A stretch of 64,000 bases of DNA from Pseudomonas sp. NFACC02. GTDB taxonomy: Bacteria; Pseudomonadota; Gammaproteobacteria; Pseudomonadales; Pseudomonadaceae. The stretch is taken from positions 94,093-158,092 of the forward strand of contig NZ_FOEO01000009.1 in NCBI RefSeq assembly GCF_900110765.1, given 5' to 3'. Each line of letters starts with the position of its first letter. Position 1 is the first letter of the stretch. Position numbers and translations under genes: made by a program. Under the pieces are notes generated by a model, which ran no database searches, was not told where the DNA came from, and was given only the letters and a program-made list of their open reading frames with translations. Positions 57,001-64,000 of this stretch are shown here, piece after piece.

Positions 57001-58020
57001 ATGAACACGTTCGGCAAGATTCTGGCTGGCTCGCTCCTCGCCTTCTCGGTCGGCAACGCTTTCGCAGCGACCGACACTGGCGTCGAGCACAACACACAGG
57101 CGTTCCTCGATGCGCTGAACTCCGGTGGTGGCAAGCCGATCGAACAGCTCTCGCCTCAAGATGCACGCGCCGTACTCACCGGCGCTCAGGCCGGGGTCAA
57201 GCTGACCCTGCCCAAAGCCGATGTCAGCCAGAAGACCATTTCGGTCGACGGCCAGAACATCAGCCTGACCATCGTGCGTCCGGCGGGCGTAAAAGGCACC
57301 TTGCCTGTGTTCATGTACTTCCACGGCGGCGGGTGGGTGCTGGGTGACTACCCGACGCACGAACGTCTGGTCCGGGATCTGGTAGAGGGTTCCGGTGCGG
57401 TGGCGGTTTTCGTCAACTACACCCCTTCGCCTGAAGCGCACTACCCGACCGCGATCAACCAGGCTTACGCGGCAACCAAATGGGTGGCTGAGCATGGCAA
57501 GGAAATCAACGTCGACGGCAAGCGTCTTGCGGTCGCGGGCAACAGCGTCGGCGGCAACATGGCGGCGGTCGTCAGCCTGATGGCCAAAGACAAAGGCACC
57601 CCTGCGATCAAGTATCAGGTCTTGCTGTGGCCGGTGACCGATGCCAATTTCGATACCGGTTCGTATGAGCAGTTCGCCGAGGGTCACTTCCTCACCCGCA
57701 ACATGATGAAGTGGTTCTGGGACAACTACACCACCGATCCCAAGCAACGCGCCGAAATCTATGCCTCACCGCTGCGCGCCACGCTGGATCAGTTGAAAGG
57801 CCTGCCGCCTGCGCTGGTGCAGACCGCCGGTGCCGACGTTCTGCGTGACGAAGGCGAAGCGTACGCTCGCAAACTGGATCAGGCCGGCGTGCCGGTCACG
57901 GCAGTGCGTTACAACGGCATGATTCACGACTACGGTCTGCTGAACGTGATCAGCCAGGTGCCGGAAGTTCGGTCTGCGATGCTGCAGGCTTCGCAAGAGC
58001 TGAAGGTCCATTTGAAGTAA
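57001..58020 (+). CDS. Exported alpha/beta hydrolase (HSL-type esterase)
   Basis: A 339-residue esterase with a signal peptide (MNTFGKILAGSLLAFSVG, cut likely after AFA at 22). The hormone-sensitive-lipase motifs are present: HGGGW at 108-112, nucleophile Ser182 in GNSVGG, acid in VLRDEGEAY and histidine in GMIHDYG. It should act in the periplasm or outside. Its place directly after ohr suggests peroxide-induced expression, perhaps to clear damaged lipid esters; that part is inference. Confidence 0.9.
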   Translation: MNTFGKILAGSLLAFSVGNAFAATDTGVEHNTQAFLDALNSGGGKPIEQLSPQDARAVLTGAQAGVKLTLPKADVSQKTISVDGQNISLTIVRPAGVKGTLPVFMYFHGGGWVLGDYPTHERLVRDLVEGSGAVAVFVNYTPSPEAHYPTAINQAYAATKWVAEHGKEINVDGKRLAVAGNSVGGNMAAVVSLMAKDKGTPAIKYQVLLWPVTDANFDTGSYEQFAEGHFLTRNMMKWFWDNYTTDPKQRAEIYASPLRATLDQLKGLPPALVQTAGADVLRDEGEAYARKLDQAGVPVTAVRYNGMIHDYGLLNVISQVPEVRSAMLQASQELKVHLK

Positions 58021-58060
58021 GACGAAGCAGGTCGGATGGATCTTCAGCGATTCATCTGAC

Positions 58061-58129
58061 GCCATCGCGGGCAAGCGCGCTCCTACCAGGTATCGAGTCA
58101 CCTGTAGGAGCGCGCTTGCCCGCGATGGC
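58061..58129. repeat. REP doublet, opposite arm order
   Basis: Arms GCCATCGCGGGCAAGCGCGC... (58061-58085) and its complement (58105-58129). The TAGGAGCG ends face inward here, whereas in the doublet at 56155 they face outward. Confidence 0.88.
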
Positions 58130-58204
58130 ATCGGTGGGTTCGACAAGCAATCCTGCGAATGGAGACATGTGAGATGGACAGGTAACCGACAAACCCATCG
58201 CCCA

Positions 58205-58236
58205 CAAAAAAGCCCGACTCACTGGTCGGGCTTTTT
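58205..58236. terminator. Terminator of efp
   Basis: Stem AAAAAAGCCCGACxxx / GTCGGGCTTTTT with loop around TCACTG. It lies 27 bases after the efp stop on the minus strand and has T-runs on both sides. Confidence 0.92.
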
Positions 58237-58262
58237 CGTACTCGGTGTTACGAAAGCAATGC

Positions 58263-58832
58263 TTATTTAGCACGGCCTTTGTAGGAACCGCCTTCACGGG
58301 TATCGATCTCGATCATGTCGCCGATTTCGATGAAGTCAGCAACGCTCAGCTCAGTGCCGTTTTTCAGCTTGGCTGGCTTCATGACTTTGCCCGACGTGTC
58401 GCCACGCGCGGAGCCTTCGGTGTAGTCAACCTGACGCACGATGGTGGTCGGCAGTTCTACGGAAACCAGACGGCCTTCGAAGAATACGGCTTCGCAGACG
58501 TCGGTCATGCCTTCTTCGATGAAAGGCAGAACGCTTTCGATGTCTTCGGCGTTCAGTTCGTACATGGTGTAGTCAGTGGTGTCCATGAACGTGTAGGAGT
58601 CACCGCTGATGAAAGACAGAGTGGCTTCTTTACGGTCCAGGATCACGTCGTCCAGCTTGTCGTCGGCGCTGTAGACGGTTTCAGTCTTGTAGCCGGTCAG
58701 CAGGTTCTTCAGCTTGGTCTTCATGATCGCGCTGTTACGGCCCGACTTGGTGAATTCAGCTTTCTGAACCAGCCAAGGATCGTTGTCGATACGGATCACG
58801 GTGCCGGGTTTAAGCTCTTTACCAGTTTTCAT
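58263..58832 (-). CDS. efp: Elongation factor P
   Basis: A 189-residue EF-P, which relieves ribosome stalling at polyproline. Domain I has Arg32 in KSGRNSAI at the modified position (lysine in E. coli); arginine marks the EF-P type that is rhamnosylated by EarP, whose gene is the next one upstream. The C-terminal [19 protein letters not shown] is the conserved end. Confidence 0.98.
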   Translation of the reverse strand: MKTGKELKPGTVIRIDNDPWLVQKAEFTKSGRNSAIMKTKLKNLLTGYKTETVYSADDKLDDVILDRKEATLSFISGDSYTFMDTTDYTMYELNAEDIESVLPFIEEGMTDVCEAVFFEGRLVSVELPTTIVRQVDYTEGSARGDTSGKVMKPAKLKNGTELSVADFIEIGDMIEIDTREGGSYKGRAK

Positions 58833-58919
58833 TACGAGTATCCGAATTTGGATTGAAGTTCTTTCTAAGCCCTGTACGAAAAGCCACTTTTCGTACAGGG
58901 CTTAATACAAGGCCGCGTA

Positions 58920-60068
58920 TCATATCCAATTTCGGTAAAACGTTACCAGCGCAGTCGTCAGATCGTCCTGCAAGGCCTGTTCCAGACACCACCGTTCGGC
59001 ATGCGCGGCCAGCTCGCCACGGTGCTTTTCAAGCGCATTCCAGCTTTGAGTCATCGACTGACCCGCGTTCCAGTGGCGCCAGACCTCGGTCAGCGCCTGC
59101 CCCGCCTCTGTAGACAATCCCGCCAGATACAGCTCGAGAAACGCGTCCAGCTTGGCCCAGTGGGCATCGTCGTCCTGCGCGTAGATGTGCCAGATCAGCG
59201 GACGCCCCGCCCACTGCGCACGGACAAACGAATCTTCGCCACGCACGACGTTGAACTCGCAACACCACAGCAGCCGGTCGTAATCTTCCTGGCGCACGAA
59301 CGGCAACACCTGAATCGTCAGGGCATTGCGCTGATTCAAATCGCCCGTTTTCAACGCGTCGACGCCTAGCCAGCGCTCCAGGTCTCCCAGAATCCGCCCT
59401 TCCGGCACCAGCAAATGGGTTTTGCGATCAGAGAACGCCAGACAATCCAGCCACGAGCCCAATCCCGGGTGTTCGTAGGCGAACAGGGAAATCAGCCGCG
59501 TCTGCCCAAGCGCTGCATCCTCCTGTGGATAAATACCCAGGCTGGCCAGGAAGGCCTGCTTAGCGGCCGGATTCTGCTCGAATGCGTGCCGACGTTCGAT
59601 CAGCCCGGCTTCACGGAGCAATCCGCCGGTGCTGGTCCGGAAACCCGGGAAGAAAAAGAACTTCTGGATGCCGCTGGACTGCAACGATGGCAGGCCATGG
59701 CAACCTGTTACCCACTCCTCCGCACTGAGGTATTCCAGGTTCAGCCACAACGGACGCGGGTTGCGCGCCTTCATGGCGTCGATGTAAGCGGCGGGCAGAT
59801 GACACGCAAAGGCCTCGATGACCACGTCGGCAGGCTCGGCCGGTTGCCAGTCTTTCGCCCAGAAACAGACGTTGACGCCGTCATGCCACTGTTGCCGTGC
59901 ATCAGCGTCGGCACCGGGACACAGGCGCGCGAACGCCGACAGGTCGTCGACCCAGAGACGCACGTCCATCCCGTGTTCGGCGACCAGTTGTCGGGCCAGA
60001 CGAAATGTCACGCCGACATCGCCGAAGTTATCCACAACGGTGCAGAAAATATCCCAAGAGGCTTTCAT
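58920..60068 (-). CDS. earP: EF-P arginine rhamnosyltransferase EarP
   Basis: A 382-residue GT-B glycosyltransferase that transfers rhamnose from dTDP-rhamnose to Arg32 of EF-P. The N-terminal WDIFCTVVDNFGDVGV holds the catalytic aspartate, and NVVRGEDSFVRAQWAGRP near residue 270 is the nucleotide-sugar site. It is followed by efp after 87 bases, the usual pairing in Pseudomonas. Confidence 0.96.
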   Translation of the reverse strand: MKASWDIFCTVVDNFGDVGVTFRLARQLVAEHGMDVRLWVDDLSAFARLCPGADADARQQWHDGVNVCFWAKDWQPAEPADVVIEAFACHLPAAYIDAMKARNPRPLWLNLEYLSAEEWVTGCHGLPSLQSSGIQKFFFFPGFRTSTGGLLREAGLIERRHAFEQNPAAKQAFLASLGIYPQEDAALGQTRLISLFAYEHPGLGSWLDCLAFSDRKTHLLVPEGRILGDLERWLGVDALKTGDLNQRNALTIQVLPFVRQEDYDRLLWCCEFNVVRGEDSFVRAQWAGRPLIWHIYAQDDDAHWAKLDAFLELYLAGLSTEAGQALTEVWRHWNAGQSMTQSWNALEKHRGELAAHAERWCLEQALQDDLTTALVTFYRNWI

Positions 60069-60181
60069 CCGGGCTCCCTGAGGATGTTCAAAAAAGCGGA
60101 TTGTCCTTCATAACAGCGCAGAATCACCAGCCCCGGTCGTGCGACAATCGGCGCCAACGTCATACAAGCCGGGAGTCTGCT

Positions 60182-60577
60182 ATGCACGTCAACCATCGCC
60201 AGTTGTCCGTTACGCTCCAACCGCTGAAGCTGATCGTGTCCATTGCCGCCGGCATCTGGCTGGGTTGCCTGGCCGTGGGCCTCACAGGCTGGCTGATTTA
60301 CAAAACCCTCCCCGCCGAGCAGAGCCAGGCGCTGGGCAATGCGGCCAGTCAACTGACGAGCCCGCCCGCCGCCAAGGCAAAGCCTGAAAGTGACAATCCG
60401 ATGTTTGACCAGTACCGGCAAATATTGCGCGACAGCGAGGCCCGTCAGGCGCAGGAAGCCGAACAGGCCGAGCGCCAGCGAAGCTTCAACGGCCCGAAAT
60501 GCCAGTTCTGGATGCAGCAGAACCAGACCGCGCCCAGCGAGAAGAGCCGCGCCGCGATCTATCAGTTCTGCGGTTGA
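60182..60577 (+). CDS. Single-helix membrane protein, hypothetical
   Basis: A 131-residue protein with a membrane helix at about 17-38 (LIVSIAAGIWLGCLAVGLTGWLIY split by glycines), a proline/alanine linker, a Glu/Gln/Ala-rich coiled coil and a C-terminal part with two cysteines (GPKCQFW and YQFCG). The start at ATG 60182 has a GGGAG box. The frame further upstream is in the earP promoter region and is not used. No family is recognised. Confidence 0.78.
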   Translation: MHVNHRQLSVTLQPLKLIVSIAAGIWLGCLAVGLTGWLIYKTLPAEQSQALGNAASQLTSPPAAKAKPESDNPMFDQYRQILRDSEARQAQEAEQAERQRSFNGPKCQFWMQQNQTAPSEKSRAAIYQFCG

Positions 60578-60603
60578 TTCCTTCCACGAGACAAGCAGCA
60601 CTC

Positions 60604-61086
60604 ATGAACAAGCAGCAGATCCTGCAACGGATCATTGAAAAACTCGAGGTCGATCTGGACATCGCCATTCGCGCCGCACAAACCGCGTACGAAACCGCGA
60701 CCCATGAAGAGAACATCGCCGAGAACAAGTACGACACGCTGGGCCTGGAGGCCTCGTATCTGGCTGCCGGACAGGCGCGTCGCGTGGAAGAGATTCGCCA
60801 GTCCCTGACGCGGTACCAGAACCTGGTGCTCAAGCCGTTCGACGAAACACGGGGTATTCAGTCGGGCGACCTCATCGTCCTGGAATCCGCGAGTGGCGCT
60901 GAGCAGCACCTGTTCCTGGGGCCGGACGCGGCAGGCTTGAAGATCCGCGTCGATGACACCCTGATCACTGTCATCACCGACCGAGCGCCCTTGGGCCAGA
61001 ACCTGCTGGGCAAGTTCGATGGCGATGAGGTGCAGATCAGCGTCAATGGCAGCCGGCAATCGTTCGAAGTCATTCACATCCTGTGA
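60604..61086 (+). CDS. GreA/GreB-like transcription elongation factor family protein
   Basis: A 160-residue protein with an N-terminal helical hairpin (MNKQQILQRIIEKLEVDLDI..., AAYETATHEENIAENKYDT) and a C-terminal FKBP-like GreA/B domain (GDLIVLESASGAEQHLFLG, ITDRAPLGQNLLGKFDGDEV). The tip acidic residues are reduced compared with GreA, so it may be an anti-Gre or regulator-type member. It starts 26 bases after the membrane protein gene and may share its transcript. Confidence 0.88.
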   Translation: MNKQQILQRIIEKLEVDLDIAIRAAQTAYETATHEENIAENKYDTLGLEASYLAAGQARRVEEIRQSLTRYQNLVLKPFDETRGIQSGDLIVLESASGAEQHLFLGPDAAGLKIRVDDTLITVITDRAPLGQNLLGKFDGDEVQISVNGSRQSFEVIHIL

Positions 61087-61208
61087 TCCATTGATCATTT
61101 GCAGGGTTGAAGGGTCTGACTTTTTGTGGGTAAGGTGCGCAGTCGCACGACATACGGTGAACCCGGAAGATGGAGCCGGGCACACGGATTTAACCAAGGA
61201 GATATTTC

Positions 61209-61415
61209 ATGACGAACGTCATCACTTTCCCTGACGCCCATGAACGTGATCGCCTCAAGTCCAGTGACCACCAAGGGTTGAGATACCTGAACAATAAAGA
61301 GCGGCAACTGATCGATCGCCTGCGGATGACCAGCCATGCAGGCCGCCAGTACGTGTACGACTACGCCAACATCATGTCGCGGTCCAAACCGTTGTATCCC
61401 GATCCGATAGATTGA
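61209..61415 (+). CDS. Small hypothetical protein
   Basis: A 68-residue basic protein (MTNVITFPDAHERDRLKSSD...) preceded by a near-perfect AAGGAGAT ribosome site. It has no membrane segment or known motif; LNNKERQLIDRLRMTSHAGRQ looks like a helix pair. The strong ribosome site and the codon use support expression. Confidence 0.7.
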   Translation: MTNVITFPDAHERDRLKSSDHQGLRYLNNKERQLIDRLRMTSHAGRQYVYDYANIMSRSKPLYPDPID

Positions 61416-61533
61416 AGCGCAGGTCGATATCAAATCGGTGGGAGCCCGCTCGCTCCTGCCGTCATACGCGGCGCCAAAGTCGGTTGATCTGGGCCTATAG
61501 TGGGCAAATGTTTTTTGCCTTCAGGAAACCGCC

Positions 61534-62091
61534 ATGCCCGTTGCCACCCCTGACACCGTCAAAGCCGACGTGCCTAGCACTGCGCCCGTAAAAGCCGATC
61601 ATCTGCGTTTCCACAAAGCCCATGCCCATCTGGCATCCACGTTTGGTAACGATGCCTTCGCGCTAAAGGCGGAAGCGTTTGCGCGTTTCTTCGGTACACC
61701 GACGTTTCTTGGCGCCCAGACACTGATCGTGCTGCTGTGGGTAGGCGCCAACATCAGCGGCCTGGTGACCTTCGACCTGTACCCCTTCATTTTGCTTAAC
61801 CTGGCGTTCAGCCTGCAGTCGGCCTATGCCGCACCGCTGATCCTGCTCGCGCAGACACGCCAGTCAGCGCGTGACAAAGCCAATGCCGATGCCGACGCGC
61901 AGCACCGGGAAGACCTGGCCGTGGCCAATGAAGAGCGCATGGCCCGTGCAGCAGAGCACACTGCACAGATGCTCGAACTGCTGGAGCAGAACACGCGCTT
62001 GACCGAAATGACCAAAGTGCTCACCGAACGCGTCGAAGCGCTGACCGCCGATATGCACAAGCATTTTGTAAAGAGGGACGGGCACGCTTGA
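61534..62091 (+). CDS. DUF1003 domain membrane protein
   Basis: A 185-residue protein with two membrane helices (about 63-80 and 88-110: FLGAQTLIVLLWVGANI and LYPFILLNLAFSLQSAYAAP) as in DUF1003, followed by a coiled coil with many Ala/Glu residues and ending KHFVKRDGHA. Function unknown. Confidence 0.9.
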   Translation: MPVATPDTVKADVPSTAPVKADHLRFHKAHAHLASTFGNDAFALKAEAFARFFGTPTFLGAQTLIVLLWVGANISGLVTFDLYPFILLNLAFSLQSAYAAPLILLAQTRQSARDKANADADAQHREDLAVANEERMARAAEHTAQMLELLEQNTRLTEMTKVLTERVEALTADMHKHFVKRDGHA

Positions 62092-62337
62092 TACGCTGAG
62101 GATCGACTTCGGCCCGGAGGTGCAGACGCCCGGCTTTTTTCGATCTGACACGCACCGGCAGTGGATTCGGCAAATGCGGTGTGCCAGACATGGCCAAGGG
62201 TCTGATTTTACCGCCGGTGCCCGACCTATGAGCGCTTTAGCCATTGGTGGACATTTATGATATTGCGGTTGTCATGGAATGGCGGGATTATGACCGTAAT
62301 TTATTTCCACCAACGACCTGATTCCTGGAGCGACGCC

Positions 62338-62877
62338 ATGCAGACCACCTCTCGCGAAGAAACCCTGGCCCTTTGGCTGACTCAAGAACAAGCCATGCGC
62401 GCTCGTCTCGGTAAAGCCGATAGCATGAGCCTGCTCGACGTAGCGCAGCTCACTCCGCAAGAGTTCTTCGACGGGATTGGCAACGGTCTGTATCCGCACC
62501 CGCCAATCGGCGAGTTGATGGACTTCGTACCCATCGAATGGACGCCCGGCCGCTTCGTCTTTCAAGGCACGCCCGGTCCACAGCACTACAACCCTCTCGG
62601 CACCGTACACGGTGGCTACGCCGCCACCCTCCTCGACTCGTGCATGGGTTGTTCGATTCACACCCGACTGAACAAAGGCCAGGGCTACACCACCCTCGAC
62701 CTGCGCATCAGCTACATCCGGGCGCTGACTCAGAAGACCGGCCCGATACGCGCCGAAGGCACGGTGGTGCACGTCGGCCGCTCCACCGCACTGGCCGAAG
62801 GCAAAATCTACGACGCCGAGGGCCGTCTGTACGCGACCGGGACCACCACCTGCATGATCCTCGACATGAACCGCTAA
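62338..62877 (+). CDS. PaaI-family hotdog thioesterase
   Basis: A 179-residue hotdog-fold protein with the PaaI motif [18 protein letters not shown], followed by [20 protein letters not shown]. It would hydrolyse acyl-CoA thioesters. The ATG at 62338 follows a TGGAG box; the longer frame from 62257 is not conserved. Confidence 0.92.
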   Translation: MQTTSREETLALWLTQEQAMRARLGKADSMSLLDVAQLTPQEFFDGIGNGLYPHPPIGELMDFVPIEWTPGRFVFQGTPGPQHYNPLGTVHGGYAATLLDSCMGCSIHTRLNKGQGYTTLDLRISYIRALTQKTGPIRAEGTVVHVGRSTALAEGKIYDAEGRLYATGTTTCMILDMNR

Positions 62878-63014
62878 GCCTTCGTTGGGTGCCGTCTGTC
62901 CATTGCATTCATGACCTGCGGTCAAAAGTCCCTTTCTCGTTTTCCGGTTTTTCCGCAGGGAACCAACCGGGATACTGGGCTTCAGATTTTCTACCCTTCG
63001 CAATGGAGAACCCC

Positions 63015-63818
63015 ATGACTGTTCCTGCATTTGGCCTTGGCACCTTTCGCTTGAAAGATCAGGTGGTGATCGACTCGGTCACCGCTGGCCTTGAAGTCGG
63101 CTACCGTGTGATCGACACCGCGCAGATCTACGGCAACGAAGCGGAAGTCGGCCAAGCCATCGCCGAAAGCGGCGTGCCTCGCGACCAACTGTTCATTACC
63201 ACCAAGATCTGGACCGACAACTTCGCCGCCGACAAGCTGATCCCCAGCCTCAAGGAAAGCCTGGCGAAGCTGAAAACCGACTATGTCGATCTGACCCTGA
63301 TTCATTGGCCATCGCCGCAAGGCAAGGTGCCCGTTGCCGAGTTCATGGGTGCGTTGCTGGAGGCAAAGCAGCAGGGCCTGACCCGCGCGATCGGCGTCTC
63401 CAACTTCACCGTGGCACTGATGAAAGAAGCGATTGAAGCGGTCGGCGCCGAGAACATCGCCACCAACCAGATCGAGCTGCACCCGTACCTGCAAAACCGC
63501 ACCGTGGCGGATTTCGCTCGGCAGCACGGCATCAAGATCACCTCGTACATGACGCTGGCCTACGGCGAAGTGCTGAAAGACCCGGTGATCCAGCAGATCG
63601 CTCAGCGTCATCAGGCAACGCCGGCACAGGTGGCGCTCGCATGGGCGATGCAGCTGGGCTACGCGGTGATACCGTCCTCGACCAAACGCGCGAACCTGGA
63701 GAGCAACCTCAAGTCGGTGGACCTGAAACTGACCGATGACGACATGGAACAGATCGCCCGGCTGGATCGCGGCCATCGCCTGACCAGTCCGGCCAGTTTG
63801 GCGCCGCAGTGGGATTGA
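63015..63818 (+). CDS. dkgB: 2,5-didehydrogluconate reductase DkgB (aldo/keto reductase)
   Basis: A 267-residue AKR very like E. coli DkgB throughout ([56 protein letters not shown]). The catalytic tetrad is Asp34, Tyr39, Lys64 and His97; [14 protein letters not shown] is the NADPH site. It reduces 2,5-diketogluconate and methylglyoxal. The ATG at 63015 uses GGAGA as ribosome site; ATG 63003 is in frame. Confidence 0.95.
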   Translation: MTVPAFGLGTFRLKDQVVIDSVTAGLEVGYRVIDTAQIYGNEAEVGQAIAESGVPRDQLFITTKIWTDNFAADKLIPSLKESLAKLKTDYVDLTLIHWPSPQGKVPVAEFMGALLEAKQQGLTRAIGVSNFTVALMKEAIEAVGAENIATNQIELHPYLQNRTVADFARQHGIKITSYMTLAYGEVLKDPVIQQIAQRHQATPAQVALAWAMQLGYAVIPSSTKRANLESNLKSVDLKLTDDDMEQIARLDRGHRLTSPASLAPQWD

Positions 63819-63867
63819 CGAAGGCAGCGAACGCGATGTGTCAGTGATTGTTGATGTCGCTGACCCA

Positions 63868-63899
63868 CCGCATTCGCCAGCAAGCCGGCTCCTACACAG
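63868..63899. repeat. Single REP element
   Basis: ATTCGCCAGCAAGCCGGCTC and CTACACAGG follow dkgB. The rest of the window, 63900-64000, shows no gene. Confidence 0.75.
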
Positions 63900-64000
63900 G
63901 TCTGCGGGCCGAACACAAGTGCATGCATCACCCCGGAACCTGTGGGAGACGTCCGAGGTTACGAGGGTATGGGCCGCAATTCGGACGAAGGCGGTATGTC

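Noticed and set aside
51960..58130. Regularly recurring palindromes considered as a CRISPR array
   Set aside because: The units are scattered REP elements between genes, without regular short spacers or cas genes.

Overview
The window is a Pseudomonas chromosome segment. Gene content and order suggest the fluorescens/syringae side of the genus; a DUF1534-like repeat and another multicopy-type Pseudomonas repeat near 46.3-46.6 kb lean toward the P. syringae group, but I cannot name a species. Nearly all backbone genes follow the order I remember from P. aeruginosa PAO1. These parallels are from memory, not from a search.
Layout: (1) 1-8.8 kb is the 3' end of rne, a MobA-like gene, murB, then kdsB-Trm112-lpxK-exbD-exbB and comEC, with a divergent DUF2062 gene (PAO1 PA2976-PA2985 order). 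(2) 8.8-11.4 kb is an accessory islet: an orphan hcp, a probable Hcp-linked membrane-active effector and a small membrane protein that is probably its immunity protein. It lies exactly where the backbone jumps to PA2811-like order, and a degenerate copy of the DUF2062 3' end flanks its far side. (3) 11.4-16.7 kb is an ABC exporter pair, a GST-family gene and fadE. (4) 16.7-25.6 kb is a type VI secretion island read on the minus strand: vgrG, a DUF4123 adaptor, a VasX/BTH_I2691-type effector and two tandem DUF6708 membrane proteins. The paralogues are almost identical except in their membrane hairpin. (5) 25.8-33.4 kb holds two small conserved genes, a BisC/TorZ-type molybdoenzyme and a large SNF2 helicase. 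(6) 33.4-35.6 kb is a second islet of lipid-metabolism genes: a truncated hydrolase, an intact alpha-methylacyl-CoA racemase-like gene and an enoyl-CoA hydratase remnant. It is bracketed by two copies of the helicase 3' end. (7) 35.7-36.1 kb has two tandem tRNA-Gly/tRNA-Glu pairs. (8) 36.3-63.8 kb is conserved backbone: a sagS-like hybrid kinase, redox repair genes (fRmsr, gpx, msrB), alaA-like, htpX, tpm, deaD, a crotonase, class II DAHP synthase, a YcaQ-like protein, the ohrR-ohr locus, efp with earP, GreA/B-like, DUF1003, a thioesterase and dkgB.
The main points of interest are the two orphan T6SS cargo modules with likely toxin-immunity pairs, and two islets that each sit beside a duplicated 3' end of the neighbouring backbone gene. 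The paralogous DUF6708 proteins differ in one membrane patch only. An intergenic repeat at 46.46-46.50 kb would form two RNA hairpins, each with GGA in an AUGGAU loop, which matches the RsmA/RsmE binding motif. No structural T6SS genes (tssA-M), rRNA, CRISPR array, integrase or transposase gene was seen.
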